Positions 17,251-28,022 are shown, counted from the first letter of the stretch. The stretch is 64,000 nucleotides of DNA from Arcicella rosea (GCF_040543805.1 NZ_JBEUMS010000012.1:124001-188000), one strand, 5' to 3'. Numbers and translations are program-made. Notes: generated from the letters alone by a model not told the origin.

Positions 17251-20139
17251 CTAAGCCTGAGCATATTCTTCAATTGGTACACAGCTACAAACTAAATTAC
17301 GGTCACCGAAAGCTGAATCAATCCTTGAAACGGCTGGCCAGAATTTCGCAGCTTTTACATAAGGAAGTGGAAAAACAGCTTTCTCACGAGTGTAAGGTCT
17401 GTTCCATTCTTCTGATAAAACTACAGATTGTGTATGCGGAGCGTGTTTCAAAACATTATTTACTTTGTCTGCATCACCATTTTCTACTTCACGAATTTCT
17501 TCACGAATGGCAATCATGGCATCACAGAAACGATCTAATTCTGCTTTTGATTCAGATTCAGTTGGTTCAATCATCAACGTTCCAGCTACAGGGAAAGAAA
17601 GCGTAGGAGCGTGGAAGCCATAATCCATCAGACGTTTGGCAATATCTTCGGCTTCAACACCAGCTGATAATTTGAACGGACGACAATCCAAAATCATTTC
17701 ATGTGCACAACGTCCTTCCGAACCTGTATAAAGTACAGGATAATAACCTTCTAAACGAGCTTTTACATAATTGGCATTTAAAATGGCTGTTTCAGTAGCA
17801 CGAGTCAAACCATCTCCACCCATCATAGCAATATAAGCATAAGGAATGGTAAGGATAGAAGCAGAACCAAATTGAGCTGAAGAAACCGCAGAAATACCTA
17901 AATCTCCACCACTATCTTTTACAACCGCATGGCTTGGCAAGAAAGGAACTAATTGCTTTGCTACACCGATTGGTCCCATTCCAGGACCACCACCGCCGTG
18001 AGGAATACAGAATGTTTTATGAAGATTTAAGTGACAAACATCAGCACCAATTGTTGCTGGTGAAGTTAAACCTACTTGTGCATTCATGTTTGCACCGTCC
18101 ATATATACTTGTCCGCCGAATTCGTGAATCATCGCACAAATTTCTTTGATAGATTCTTCAAAAACACCATGTGTTGAAGGATAAGTAACCATCAAACATG
18201 AAAGGTTTTCAGCGTGTAATTCAGCTTTAGCTCTTAAATCAGCAAGGTCAATATTTCCATTTTCATCACATTTCGTAACAACTACTTTCATGCCTGCCAT
18301 TACTGCTGAAGCTGGATTTGTACCATGTGCAGATGAAGGAATTAAAGCAATATTTCTATGAGCATCACCACGAGATTCATGATAAGCACGAATTACCATC
18401 AAACCTGCGTACTCGCCTTGTGCGCCAGAATTTGGTTGGAACGACATTGCCGAGAAACCTGTAATTTCACAAAGCCAATCGTTTAACTCATTAATCATTT
18501 GTGTATAGCCATTTACTTGGTTTTTCGGAGCGAATGGATGAATATTACCAAACTCAGCCCAAGTAACTGGAATCATCTCAGTCGTTGCATTCAATTTCAT
18601 CGTACAAGAACCCAAAGCAATCATGGAATGTACCATTGATAAATCTTTGTTTTCTAATGCTTTTAAATAACGAAGCATTTCGTGTTCTGAATGATAACTA
18701 TTGAAAACAGGATGTGTTAAATAAGAAGAAGTACGTTTCAACGATTCGTCAAAAGCATAATCTACTTGGTCGAACAAAGTAGAGACTTCTACTTCTCTTC
18801 TTCCGATTTTTTCGAAAATATATACAATCGTTTCTACGTCTTCAACCGTACAAGTTTCGTCTAAAGAAATTCCGATGTAATTGTAATCTTCATAATAACG
18901 GAAGTTTACGCCATTGGCAACAGCTTCCATTTTCAAACGTTTTTCATTATCGCCTACTCTTACTTTAATTGTATCGAAGTATGAATCCGTTTCAATATCA
19001 TAACCTAATTTTTCAAGTGCTAAAGCGGTAAGATTTGTTAAACCATGTACTCTTTCAGCAATTGCTTTTAAACCTTCTGGTCCATGATAAATAGCATAAG
19101 CCGAAGCCATTACTGATAACAATACTTGTGCTGTACAAATGTTTGAAGTAGCTTTTTCACGACGAATGTGTTGTTCACGTGTTTGTAAAGCCATTCTTAA
19201 AGCACGATTTCCTTCAGCATCCACAGAAACACCAATGATACGTCCCGGAATTTGACGTTTGAATTCGTCTTTCGTAGCAAAGAAAGCAGCGTGTGGTCCA
19301 CCAAAGCCCATCGGAACGCCAAATCTTTGTGAAGTACCAACTACTACGTCAGCGCCCATTTCACCCGGCGATTTCAATAAAGTAAGTGCTAGTAAATCTG
19401 AAGCAACAACTACATTAATTCCTAATTCGTGTGCTGAAGCTATGAGGTCGGTATAATCAAAAATTTGCCCGTCAGAAGCAGGATATTGCAATACTAAAGC
19501 ATAAATATCTTCTTGGGTCAAATCAACTTTGCGGTGGTCGCCAATCAATACTTGAATACCTAAAGGCAGCGCTCTTGTTTTAAGTACATCAATCGTTTGT
19601 GGATGGCAGTGTTCAGAAACGAAGATTGTTTCTGCATTTTTCTTTCCAGCTTTTCTTTGCCCGTGAAGCATCGTCATTGCTTCTGCGGCAGCAGTACCTT
19701 CGTCTAATAAAGAAGCGTTGGCAATTTCCATTCCAGTTAAATCAATAATCATGGTTTGGTAATTCAACAACATTTCTAAACGACCTTGGGCAATTTCTGC
19801 CTGATAAGGCGTGTAAGCGGTGTACCATGCTGGGTTTTCAAGAATGTTTCTTAAAATAACAGCAGGAGTATTGGTATCGTAATAACCCATCCCGATGTGG
19901 GATTTGTAAGTGTCGTTCAATTGAGACAGTTTCTTGAAATCTTTCAAAAATTTGGCTTCAGATTTTGCCTTTGGAAGATTCAATGGACGGGGTAAATGAA
20001 TGGCAGCAGGAACAGTTTGATTGATGAGTGTTTCGATAGAATCTACCCCAATAATGTTTAGCATTTCCTCACGGTCGGCAACATTTGAATTGTTGTGGCG
20101 ATTCTCGAATTTTTCTTGATACTGAAAGTTTATTTTCAT
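17251..20139 (-). CDS. gcvP: Glycine dehydrogenase (decarboxylating), P protein
   Basis: GcvP is the pyridoxal-phosphate subunit of the glycine cleavage system; it decarboxylates glycine and passes the aminomethyl group to the lipoamide of GcvH. At 962 residues it is a single-chain P protein with the N- and C-terminal halves fused. The PLP-binding lysine is K708 in LNLHKTFCIPHGGGGPGMG. Other family blocks include MIPLGSCTMKLNA-like MVHSMIALGSCTMKLNATTEM and SFQPNSGAQGEYAGLM. gcvT and gcvH are not in the window. Transcribed alone. Confidence 0.97.
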   Translation of the reverse strand: MKINFQYQEKFENRHNNSNVADREEMLNIIGVDSIETLINQTVPAAIHLPRPLNLPKAKSEAKFLKDFKKLSQLNDTYKSHIGMGYYDTNTPAVILRNILENPAWYTAYTPYQAEIAQGRLEMLLNYQTMIIDLTGMEIANASLLDEGTAAAEAMTMLHGQRKAGKKNAETIFVSEHCHPQTIDVLKTRALPLGIQVLIGDHRKVDLTQEDIYALVLQYPASDGQIFDYTDLIASAHELGINVVVASDLLALTLLKSPGEMGADVVVGTSQRFGVPMGFGGPHAAFFATKDEFKRQIPGRIIGVSVDAEGNRALRMALQTREQHIRREKATSNICTAQVLLSVMASAYAIYHGPEGLKAIAERVHGLTNLTALALEKLGYDIETDSYFDTIKVRVGDNEKRLKMEAVANGVNFRYYEDYNYIGISLDETCTVEDVETIVYIFEKIGRREVEVSTLFDQVDYAFDESLKRTSSYLTHPVFNSYHSEHEMLRYLKALENKDLSMVHSMIALGSCTMKLNATTEMIPVTWAEFGNIHPFAPKNQVNGYTQMINELNDWLCEITGFSAMSFQPNSGAQGEYAGLMVIRAYHESRGDAHRNIALIPSSAHGTNPASAVMAGMKVVVTKCDENGNIDLADLRAKAELHAENLSCLMVTYPSTHGVFEESIKEICAMIHEFGGQVYMDGANMNAQVGLTSPATIGADVCHLNLHKTFCIPHGGGGPGMGPIGVAKQLVPFLPSHAVVKDSGGDLGISAVSSAQFGSASILTIPYAYIAMMGGDGLTRATETAILNANYVKARLEGYYPVLYTGSEGRCAHEMILDCRPFKLSAGVEAEDIAKRLMDYGFHAPTLSFPVAGTLMIEPTESESKAELDRFCDAMIAIREEIREVENGDADKVNNVLKHAPHTQSVVLSEEWNRPYTREKAVFPLPYVKAAKFWPAVSRIDSAFGDRNLVCSCVPIEEYAQA

Positions 20140-20179
20140 TTTGGAAGGAAAAATATTCTTATTTGCTTTAAATATGCTG

Positions 20180-20187
20180 CAAATTTA
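20180..20187 (-). promoter_or_regulatory. -7 box of gcvP
   Basis: The minus strand reads TAAATTTG, fitting TAnnTTTG, 40 bases upstream of the gcvP ATG. No glycine riboswitch-like fold was recognised in the short leader. Confidence 0.45.
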
Positions 20188-20357
20188 ATGATAAATTATT
20201 GTAAACACGAAAGATAAAATGTGAGCTTCCTCTAAAATAAACGAATGAATTCGCTTAAATAGTAGATATTGAATTATTTGAAAAACAGGCTGTTATCAAA
20301 AAAAGTTTTCAATAATATTTTAAATTAATAATGATATAGATAATCTTGGAATTATAC

Positions 20358-20393
20358 AAAATAAGGCTTCCGTGTTGAACAGAAGCCTTATTT
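20358..20393 (-). terminator. Terminator downstream of the ChaN/TraB-like gene
   Basis: AAATAAGGCTTC (left) pairs with GAAGCCTTATTT (right) around an 11-base loop. It lies just past the 3' end of the gene at 20417 and gives a T-rich tail on the minus strand. Confidence 0.75.
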
Positions 20394-20416
20394 AATGAAA
20401 ATGGAATGAAAGAAGT

Positions 20417-21493
20417 TTAATTAACTTGGTCAATTGTCTGGACGCTTACATTAGGATTACGCTCAAACATTTGTGAAAGTAGTCGTCTGTGTGATGCTCC
20501 TACAAAAACTACAATTTTTTTAGCTTTGTTCTGTTTGGCAATTTTTAGGGTATTTTGTACCATTTGTTCATTGCGCAATTGCCAATATTTTCTTTTTTCT
20601 TGATATGCTTCTAAAGGAAAACCTTCTAATTGATAAATATCTTCACGCAAAAAATCGCCCCATTCAGCTAAATCATCAAACTCTTTGGTATTAAAAAAAT
20701 GAATTTGTGTGCCTTCTCGATACGCCGCTCTCAGTCTTTTTTGGCTTGCCAAATACTCTTTCATAAAAGTATCTATGGTTTTCAACGACTTTTTATTGTT
20801 CAAATCGTTAGTATCTGACCTTAGTTTTTCTTCGAATGCAGTATATAGGCTATCTGATTTATCAGAAGCTAAATTCCAAAGAGCATCATAACGTTGACAA
20901 TCGAAACCATATAGCTTTTGTATATTCATTTCAACGGCTAAAGGAAATACAAGATTTGTATATTCATTGTTTTTACGACAAGTATATCTGATGAGTGAAT
21001 CTTTAACATCAAACACCTTACTCAAGTATTCATTTTCTTCTTTACCTAAATCTGCTTTCATCAATTGGTAAATCTGAAAATGTGCATTTCCTAAATCTTC
21101 ACTCAAGTATAGCGCATGAGCTAAATCCATTCTTGCTTGTTGAGAATCAGGTTTAGTTTTTAGTGTTTTATAACTTCTTTTAATGATTTCAGCAATATCC
21201 TTTTCTTCTACTTGCTTTTTGGCTAGTAAAAGGTCTCTTCTTTGAGTCATGCGTTCTCCATAATAGGCTTCAATGACAGATTGAGGTTCGTTCTCTTTAG
21301 AAAGATATTCTGTACAAAAAATATCTGGCTTGAAATTTCTAACAGCATCTTTTACATAATCAAAATCGTTAGTGACATTAAGCTCATAATTGTGTGAAGT
21401 GCCAATTAAAAGTATTTCGATTTTTTTTTGTGAAAGGCTATTGAAATTAAAAGCTAATAAAAAATTTATAAAAAGTAAAAATGTGATTTTCAT
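20417..21493 (-). CDS. Secreted ChaN/TraB-like (DUF5694-type) protein
   Basis: About 358 residues from the ATG at 21493, which puts a signal peptide (ITFLLFINFLLAFNFNSLSQ) at the N-terminus; the upstream ATG at 21526 would precede it. The start of the mature domain, IEILLIGTSHNYELN, and the end, KIVVFVGASHRRLLSQMF, mirror the GTxH...GAxH layout of TraB/ChaN/EreA-like proteins, here as GTSH and GASH. A metal-dependent hydrolase role is possible but unproven. The middle is helical. Confidence 0.75.
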   Translation of the reverse strand: MKITFLLFINFLLAFNFNSLSQKKIEILLIGTSHNYELNVTNDFDYVKDAVRNFKPDIFCTEYLSKENEPQSVIEAYYGERMTQRRDLLLAKKQVEEKDIAEIIKRSYKTLKTKPDSQQARMDLAHALYLSEDLGNAHFQIYQLMKADLGKEENEYLSKVFDVKDSLIRYTCRKNNEYTNLVFPLAVEMNIQKLYGFDCQRYDALWNLASDKSDSLYTAFEEKLRSDTNDLNNKKSLKTIDTFMKEYLASQKRLRAAYREGTQIHFFNTKEFDDLAEWGDFLREDIYQLEGFPLEAYQEKRKYWQLRNEQMVQNTLKIAKQNKAKKIVVFVGASHRRLLSQMFERNPNVSVQTIDQVN

Positions 21494-21531
21494 TTGAAAA
21501 AATATGTTTATTAAAATGCTGGGCATGTGTA

Positions 21532-21539
21532 CAAAGATA
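21532..21539 (-). promoter_or_regulatory. -7 box of the ChaN/TraB-like gene
   Basis: The minus strand reads TATCTTTG, fitting TAnnTTTG, 38 bases upstream of the ATG at 21493. Confidence 0.45.
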
Positions 21540-21706
21540 AACCTTTGTAGTTTAATATCATATTTTAAGTATATAATATAAGTTTTTGAAGTATTTGAAT
21601 GAGAAGATGACAGAAGTATCTTTTTGAGAAAATGTAATTAAGAGAAGAATAAATTTAATAAATCCATAAAATAAAATCTACGCCTTTTACTTTCGTTGGT
21701 TTCTAT

Positions 21707-21714
21707 TACCTTTG
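21707..21714 (+). promoter_or_regulatory. Likely carB promoter -7 box; long leader
   Basis: TACCTTTG fits TAnnTTTG; a weak TTTT lies 19 bases upstream. It predicts a leader of roughly 210 bases before the GTG of carB. The rest of the 21494-21933 gap holds no gene that I can see, and no known riboswitch was recognised. Confidence 0.45.
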
Positions 21715-21933
21715 TACAATTTTTGGGGATACGTTAGCGAAGTTTCGTTGATTTTATCCATTATTTCAGCCTCCTTGTTAAGTATCACTTCAAAAATTAC
21801 CACAAAGCTTTCCAAAATCAGTGGTTTTAATTTATTTAATTCTTGGATATTGTTCTAGTTATAGAACATTGGGAAGTAAATATCTTAGGAATAACATAGT
21901 TAAAACTATCCAACTCAAAAACTAATACAAAAA

Positions 21934-24774
21934 GTGCCAAAAGATTCATCCATCAAGTCCGTTTTGATTATCGGTTCAGGTCCAATTATCATCGGTCAGG
22001 CTTGCGAGTTCGACTACTCAGGTTCGCAGGCAGCTCGTTCACTCCGAGAAGAAGGTATCAAAGTTGCTTTAATTAACTCCAATCCCGCTACGATTATGAC
22101 AGATCCACTTAATGCGGATTATGTCTATCTAAAACCACTTGATAAGAATTCAATCATTGAAATCTTAGAAAAACATCAAGCAGAAGGTGCTCCAATTGAT
22201 GCTGTTTTACCAACAATGGGTGGACAAACAGCCTTGAATTTAGCGATTGATTGTGATGCTTCGGGCATTTGGGAAAAATACGGTGTTCGTATTATTGGTG
22301 TTGATATTAAAGCAATCGAAACGACTGAAGACCGTGAGAAGTTTCGTTTGAAAATGATTGAAATTGGTGTAGGCGTTTGTAAAGGACGTACCGCTCGCTC
22401 GTTTTTGGAAGGTAAAGAGATTGCACAAGAAACAGGTTTTCCATTGGTAATTCGCCCATCATTTACTTTGGGTGGAACTGGTGGAGGTTTTGTACACAGT
22501 CCAAAAGATTTTGATGCAGCCTTAAACAAAGGTTTGCACGCTTCGCCAACACACGAAGTATTGGTAGAGCAATCTATCATGGGTTGGAAAGAATACGAAT
22601 TAGAATTATTACGTGATAATTTAGGGAACGTAATTATCATTTGTTCGATTGAGAACTTCGACCCAATGGGTATTCACACTGGAGACTCAATCACAGTTGC
22701 CCCTGCCATGACTTTACCTGATACAATCTATCAGAGAATGCGTGACATGGCAATTAAAATGATGAATGCGATTGGTCAGTTTGCGGGTGGATGTAACGTT
22801 CAGTTCTCTTTAAATCCAGAAAATGACGATATCATCGCTATCGAAATCAACCCACGTGTATCTCGTTCATCTGCTTTGGCTTCTAAAGCAACGGGTTATC
22901 CAATTGCGAAAATTGCTGCGAAAATGGCAATTGGCTATAACTTGGATGAATTAACGAATGCGATTACAGGTACTACTTCGGCATACTTCGAACCAGCGCT
23001 CGACTACGTTGTAGTAAAAGTACCACGTTGGAATTTTGATAAATTCAAAGGTGCTGATAAAACTTTGGGCTTGCAAATGAAATCTGTTGGTGAAACAATG
23101 GGTATCGGTCGCAACTTCCAAGAAGCACTTCAAAAGGCTTGTCAATCATTAGAAATCAAAAGAAATGGTTTAGGAGCTGACGGTAAAGGATTGGTTAACC
23201 AAGATGCCATCATGCACTCTTTGGCAAATCCATCTTGGAATCGTTTATTCCATATTTATGATGCCTTTAAAATGGGTATTTCTTTCAAAACGATTCAACA
23301 AACTACAAAAATCGACAAGTGGTTCTTGTACCAAATTGAAGATTTAGTAAGAATCGAAAATACTTTAGAGAAATACACTTTAGGCTCAGTTCCGAAAGAA
23401 TTGCTAGAAGAAGCGAAACATAAAGGTTTTGCAGACCGCCAAATTGCTTACTCTTTACGTTGCTTAGAATCTGAAGTATATGAAAAGAGAAATAGTCTTG
23501 GTATCAAACGTGTTTACAAATGTGTAGATACTTGTGCAGCTGAGTTTGAAGCAAAAACGCCTTATTTCTACTCTACTTTCTCGCAAGGTTCAGCTACGCT
23601 GGATAACGAATCTGTAAAAACAGATAAGAAAAAAGTAGTGGTTTTAGGTTCGGGACCGAACCGTATCGGACAAGGTATTGAATTCGATTACTCGTGTGTT
23701 CACGGAATCTTGGCTGCTAAAGAAGCAGGTTATGAAGCCATCATGATTAACTCGAACCCTGAAACGGTTTCAACGGACTTTGATATTGCTGATAAATTAT
23801 ACTTCGAACCAGTATTCTGGGAACACGTGTACGATATCATTCAGCACGAAAAACCAGAAGGAGTAATCGTACAATTAGGTGGACAAACTGCCTTGAAATT
23901 GGCGGAGAAACTTACTAAACACGGTATCAAAATCATCGGTACTTCATTTGAAGCCCTTGATTTAGCTGAAGATAGAGGTGCATTCTCGGCTTTATTGCAA
24001 GAAAATGAAATTCCTTTCCCTAAATTCGGTGTGTGCGAAGATGCAGACAATGCTGTAGAACTAGGTCGTAAATTAGGTTATCCATTGTTAGTTCGTCCTT
24101 CTTATGTATTGGGTGGACAATCAATGAAAATCGTGATTAACGAACAAGAATTGGAACAACACGTTGTTGATATTTTAAGAGATATTCCAGGTAATAAAAT
24201 CTTACTTGACCATTTCTTAGAAAATGCTATCGAAGCAGAAGCAGATGCTATTTGTGATGGAGAAGATGTATATATCATCGGAATCATGGAGCATATCGAG
24301 CCAGCGGGTATTCACTCTGGTGATTCACACTCGGTACTTCCTCCATTCGATTTATCTCCAAATGTTATTCGTCAAATCGAAGAACATACTAAAAAGATTG
24401 CAGTGGCACTTCGTACAGTTGGTTTATTAAATATCCAATTTGCTATCAAAGACGAAGTTGTGTATATCATCGAAGCCAACCCACGTGCTTCTCGTACAGT
24501 ACCGTTTATTTGTAAGGCTTACCAAGAACCTTACGTAAATTATGCTACGAAAGTAATGTTAGGAGCGAAGGTAAAAGACTTTACTTTCAACCCTGTGAAG
24601 AAAGGTTATGCTATCAAAATTCCAGTATTCTCATTCAATAAATTCCCGAATGTAAATATGGAATTAGGACCAGAAATGAAATCAACAGGTGAAGCAATTT
24701 ACTTTATTGATTCATTGAAGGACGAATTCTTCCGCAAAGTTTATGGCGAACGTAATTTATACTTATCGAAATAA
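21934..24774 (+). CDS. carB: Carbamoyl-phosphate synthase large subunit, lacking the MGS domain
   Basis: CarB makes carbamoyl phosphate from bicarbonate, ammonia (from CarA) and two ATP for pyrimidine and arginine synthesis. Both ATP-grasp halves are present: the first opens VLIIGSGPIIIGQACEFDYSG, the second VVVLGSGPNRIGQGIEFDYS; MGGQTALN and LGGQTALK are the paired motifs. The start is GTG at 21934. At 946 residues it is about 125 shorter than E. coli CarB; it ends with DEFFRKVYGERNLYLSK after the second synthetase half, so the C-terminal allosteric (UMP/ornithine-binding) domain is absent. carA is not nearby. Confidence 0.96.
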   Translation: MPKDSSIKSVLIIGSGPIIIGQACEFDYSGSQAARSLREEGIKVALINSNPATIMTDPLNADYVYLKPLDKNSIIEILEKHQAEGAPIDAVLPTMGGQTALNLAIDCDASGIWEKYGVRIIGVDIKAIETTEDREKFRLKMIEIGVGVCKGRTARSFLEGKEIAQETGFPLVIRPSFTLGGTGGGFVHSPKDFDAALNKGLHASPTHEVLVEQSIMGWKEYELELLRDNLGNVIIICSIENFDPMGIHTGDSITVAPAMTLPDTIYQRMRDMAIKMMNAIGQFAGGCNVQFSLNPENDDIIAIEINPRVSRSSALASKATGYPIAKIAAKMAIGYNLDELTNAITGTTSAYFEPALDYVVVKVPRWNFDKFKGADKTLGLQMKSVGETMGIGRNFQEALQKACQSLEIKRNGLGADGKGLVNQDAIMHSLANPSWNRLFHIYDAFKMGISFKTIQQTTKIDKWFLYQIEDLVRIENTLEKYTLGSVPKELLEEAKHKGFADRQIAYSLRCLESEVYEKRNSLGIKRVYKCVDTCAAEFEAKTPYFYSTFSQGSATLDNESVKTDKKKVVVLGSGPNRIGQGIEFDYSCVHGILAAKEAGYEAIMINSNPETVSTDFDIADKLYFEPVFWEHVYDIIQHEKPEGVIVQLGGQTALKLAEKLTKHGIKIIGTSFEALDLAEDRGAFSALLQENEIPFPKFGVCEDADNAVELGRKLGYPLLVRPSYVLGGQSMKIVINEQELEQHVVDILRDIPGNKILLDHFLENAIEAEADAICDGEDVYIIGIMEHIEPAGIHSGDSHSVLPPFDLSPNVIRQIEEHTKKIAVALRTVGLLNIQFAIKDEVVYIIEANPRASRTVPFICKAYQEPYVNYATKVMLGAKVKDFTFNPVKKGYAIKIPVFSFNKFPNVNMELGPEMKSTGEAIYFIDSLKDEFFRKVYGERNLYLSK

Positions 24775-24865
24775 GTAATTATGTCGAAAGATTGGATTAA
24801 ATAGCTTTCTTGAAATAATACTTCATTAAAGTTGCTTATTTTTCGCTTATCAGGCATTTAATAAA

Positions 24866-24909
24866 TAGAAGCCTCAGTCGAATTTTATTTGGCTGAGGTT
24901 TCTTTTTTT
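24866..24909 (+). terminator. Terminator of carB
   Basis: GAAGCCTCAG pairs with CTGAGGTTTC (one G-T pair) around a T-rich loop and is followed by a seven-base T run. Confidence 0.85.
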
Positions 24910-25012
24910 GAAGTGGTGAAATGATAAAATTTAGTTTTTTGAAACCATTAATTTCTTAGCATAAAGTATTAATTTAAAACTCCCATTATAATCCTAACCT
25001 AAAAAAATTACT

Positions 25013-27763
25013 TTGGTGCTCAGAAAAATTACTTTATTTTTTATTATTTTATTCTTCCCTTTCCTTTCGAAGGCGACTTGTCCTTCCAAAAATGAAACGC
25101 TCAATACGCTACAAAAAATCTCAAAACTAGAGCCAGCACAACAAAAAAAACGCTTACTTATTTTGTTATCAAGCAGTGAAAAATGCTTTGGAAAAGATTC
25201 TGTTTATAGTTCAATTTTACAGCAAATTGCTACTTTTTATGCAAAAGAGAACGAATTTGAAAATGCCATAGCTTATACAAAAAAGGCAATTGTCGTGAAT
25301 AGCCTTACCAAATCGGACATCAATCGTTTTTACTTGGAAACCAATTATTTTTATTTAGGGAGGTACGAGAATCAGCTTGGGCATTATCAAATTGCTTTAG
25401 ATAATCTTGATAAATCTATCGACATCGGCAAAACGAACCTTAAAAAAACGGCATATTTATCAAGAGCTTATGCTCAAAAAGCCAATATTTTCAGCAAAAT
25501 GGGCGATTTTGAAAAAGCCATTAGTAGTGTAGATTTAGGAATCAATTTTGCTAAACAAACCAAAAATGATGAAGGATTAGCCTTTAGTTTGATTGAAAAA
25601 GTAAAAACACTCACGATGATGTCGCAAACTGAAAAGGCTAGTGATAATTTGAAAGAAGTAATTTTACTCTTAGAAAAAAATGACCCATTAGGCTATTTAC
25701 CTTATGCTTATTACTGGGCAGGGCAATTATTTACGGCTCAAAAACGATACAAAGATGCCATATCGTCTTATCGTAAAAGCCAACAATTATATAAGCTTAG
25801 GGACAATACCTATAGCTACTCTTTGAATTTCTTGGACATTGGTTTTACTTATTATCAGTATTTGCAAGACTATGACCAAGCTTTACAAAACTATTTGATG
25901 GCCTTGCAAACGATGGATAATGCTTACATGAAAGTAATTATCTATGATGATATTGCGGCTGTTTATTGGAAGAAAAAGGATTATCCCAAAGCTTTTGAAT
26001 ATTATCAAAAAGCTTTAGAAGTAGCGCCAATTGGTTTTAAATCTAAGAATTTAACTGAGATTCCTTCTGTAAAATCGCTACAAGCAGCCGATTTTAAATC
26101 TTATTTTTTAACGACATTGCAAGATAAAGCGGATACTTGGCTTGAATATCACAAGGCTACACAAAGAAAAGATTATCTTAGAAATGCCCTAAAAACATAT
26201 ATTCTTGCTGACCAATTGGTGGATTTAATGCGTTTTGAACATTCGGGAACGGAATCAAAATTGTATTGGAGAAACAAAACGCATCATCTTTATGAGCAAG
26301 CAATTGAAACGTGTTATCTCTTGAAAAATTATGAAAAAGCATTTTATTTTTTCGAGAAAAGTAAAGCAGTTTTATTGAATGACCGCCTGAATGAATTAAG
26401 TGCCAAGCAACAACTTTCTCCTGAAGATTTACTGAAAGAGAAATCTTTGCAACAAAAAATAGCAGAATTTAATGCAAAATTAGCTGGACAAAATATTAAA
26501 GGAACAAAGCTAACTAAACTAGAAAATGAATTATTGGAAGCAAAAGAGGAGCAAACAGCCTTTATTAAAAGCTTAGAGCTGAAAAATCCGACTTACTATC
26601 AATACAAGTACGATACCACAACTGCATCTTTGGAAGATGTAAAAAAATACTTAAAAAGACCATCTGAAACGAAAAATGGAGAGATTAGCTTGGTAGAGTA
26701 TTTTGTTGGAAATGAGGCAATTTACGCCATGAAAATATTGCATAATCAAGCATTTTTACAAAAAATATCACTTGTAAATTATGAAGAAAATTCAAAAAGT
26801 TTCCTGAAATATTGTGCTGATAATCAGCAAGCCAATCAAGATTTTTTAGGTTTTTTGAAAGTGGGTAATCAATTGTATCAACAACTTTTTGCTAAATTGG
26901 GTGTGCCAAAAGGCAGAGTAATCATTGCCCAAGATGGCTATTTTTTACCTTTTGAAGCCATGAGTAAATCTGCTAAAAGAGCGGAATATTTATTGAAAGA
27001 TTATGCTTTGAGTTATACTTATTCAGTACAATTTTTATTGAAAAATGTCAGTAATGAAAGTTTTTCTTGGACGAAGAAATTCTTTGGAATGGCACCAGTT
27101 ACTTATCAAAAAGGCTTGAATCAAACAGAATTGACAGATTCTGATAAATCTTTGACGAAAGTAGCAGATTACTTTTCATTTGGGAAAACCTTTGTAAATC
27201 AAGCTGCTAACAAGCAAACGTTCTTTGAAAATGCGCATAATTATCAAATTGTGCATTTATATACACATGCACAAGCAGACGACAGCGACCAAGAACCAAT
27301 GGTTTACTTTGCTGATTCTGTGTTGAAATTATCAGAATTAGGTGCATTAAGTCGATACAAAACCCAACTTTTGGTATTATCTGCCTGTAAAACTGCCGTT
27401 GGAAGAAACGCCACTGGCGAAGGCATTTTAAGTTTATCCAGAGGTTTTGCTACTTTGGGCATTCCTGCTACTTTAACCACACTTTGGAGTGTTGAAAACA
27501 AAGCGACTTATGCTTTAAACGAACTGTTTTATCAATATTTATCTGAAGGTTTGTCGAAAGATTTAGCACTTCAAAAAGCTAAAATAGCCTTTCTACAAAG
27601 CCAAGCAGGCGAAAACCAATTGCCTACTTTTTGGGCTGGTGCAGTACTTGTCGGTGATGCTTCTGCCTTGAGTAGTACTAATCTTTTATGGTATTTTGTT
27701 GCAGGCATTTTAGTCGTGATGTTAGCTTTTTTCATTTGGAAAAAAGCTAAACATTCGGCGTAA
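25013..27763 (+). CDS. CHAT domain protein with TPR repeats, membrane anchored
   Basis: A 916-residue protein starting at TTG 25013 (or GTG 25016; no ATG). It has a signal peptide (FFIILFFPFLSKATC), then tetratricopeptide repeats over about residues 40-340, for example FENAIAYTKKAI and FEKAISSVDLGI, a helical linker, and a C-terminal CHAT domain (about 640-880). The caspase-like catalytic pair is visible: H752 in VHLYTHA and C792 in VLSACKTAVG, followed by GEGILSLSRGFATLGIPATLTTLWSV. A last helix (WYFVAGILVVMLAFFIW) and a short basic tail suggest the TPR and protease parts face the periplasm. CHAT proteins are separase/caspase-like cysteine peptidases; the substrate is unknown. Confidence 0.9.
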   Translation: MVLRKITLFFIILFFPFLSKATCPSKNETLNTLQKISKLEPAQQKKRLLILLSSSEKCFGKDSVYSSILQQIATFYAKENEFENAIAYTKKAIVVNSLTKSDINRFYLETNYFYLGRYENQLGHYQIALDNLDKSIDIGKTNLKKTAYLSRAYAQKANIFSKMGDFEKAISSVDLGINFAKQTKNDEGLAFSLIEKVKTLTMMSQTEKASDNLKEVILLLEKNDPLGYLPYAYYWAGQLFTAQKRYKDAISSYRKSQQLYKLRDNTYSYSLNFLDIGFTYYQYLQDYDQALQNYLMALQTMDNAYMKVIIYDDIAAVYWKKKDYPKAFEYYQKALEVAPIGFKSKNLTEIPSVKSLQAADFKSYFLTTLQDKADTWLEYHKATQRKDYLRNALKTYILADQLVDLMRFEHSGTESKLYWRNKTHHLYEQAIETCYLLKNYEKAFYFFEKSKAVLLNDRLNELSAKQQLSPEDLLKEKSLQQKIAEFNAKLAGQNIKGTKLTKLENELLEAKEEQTAFIKSLELKNPTYYQYKYDTTTASLEDVKKYLKRPSETKNGEISLVEYFVGNEAIYAMKILHNQAFLQKISLVNYEENSKSFLKYCADNQQANQDFLGFLKVGNQLYQQLFAKLGVPKGRVIIAQDGYFLPFEAMSKSAKRAEYLLKDYALSYTYSVQFLLKNVSNESFSWTKKFFGMAPVTYQKGLNQTELTDSDKSLTKVADYFSFGKTFVNQAANKQTFFENAHNYQIVHLYTHAQADDSDQEPMVYFADSVLKLSELGALSRYKTQLLVLSACKTAVGRNATGEGILSLSRGFATLGIPATLTTLWSVENKATYALNELFYQYLSEGLSKDLALQKAKIAFLQSQAGENQLPTFWAGAVLVGDASALSSTNLLWYFVAGILVVMLAFFIWKKAKHSA

Positions 27764-28022
27764 AACCTAAGTAAAATTGTATGAATTAAACTACTGTATA
27801 TCAGTTGTTAAATTCATCGTTTAAGATTTAAAAATCATCATTATCACTTAAGTAATTCCTACTATTTTAAATTATTTTTACTTCATGCAACCCTTTGCTT
27901 TCCTGTACTTGTCTATAGTTCGAAATGCATCTCAAAATTTTCCTTGTGTTTACTGATCACAAATTCAAGGGAAGCTCTTTTTAATTTTCAATTGAAGTGT
28001 TAATCCAAATTTGTGAAATACT

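Noticed and set aside
20140..20250. Glycine riboswitch before gcvP
   Set aside because: The predicted leader is only about 35 bases, too short for the known aptamers, and no aptamer-like stems were seen.
22176..22640. 154-codon minus-strand frame
   Set aside because: Antisense to conserved carB sequence.
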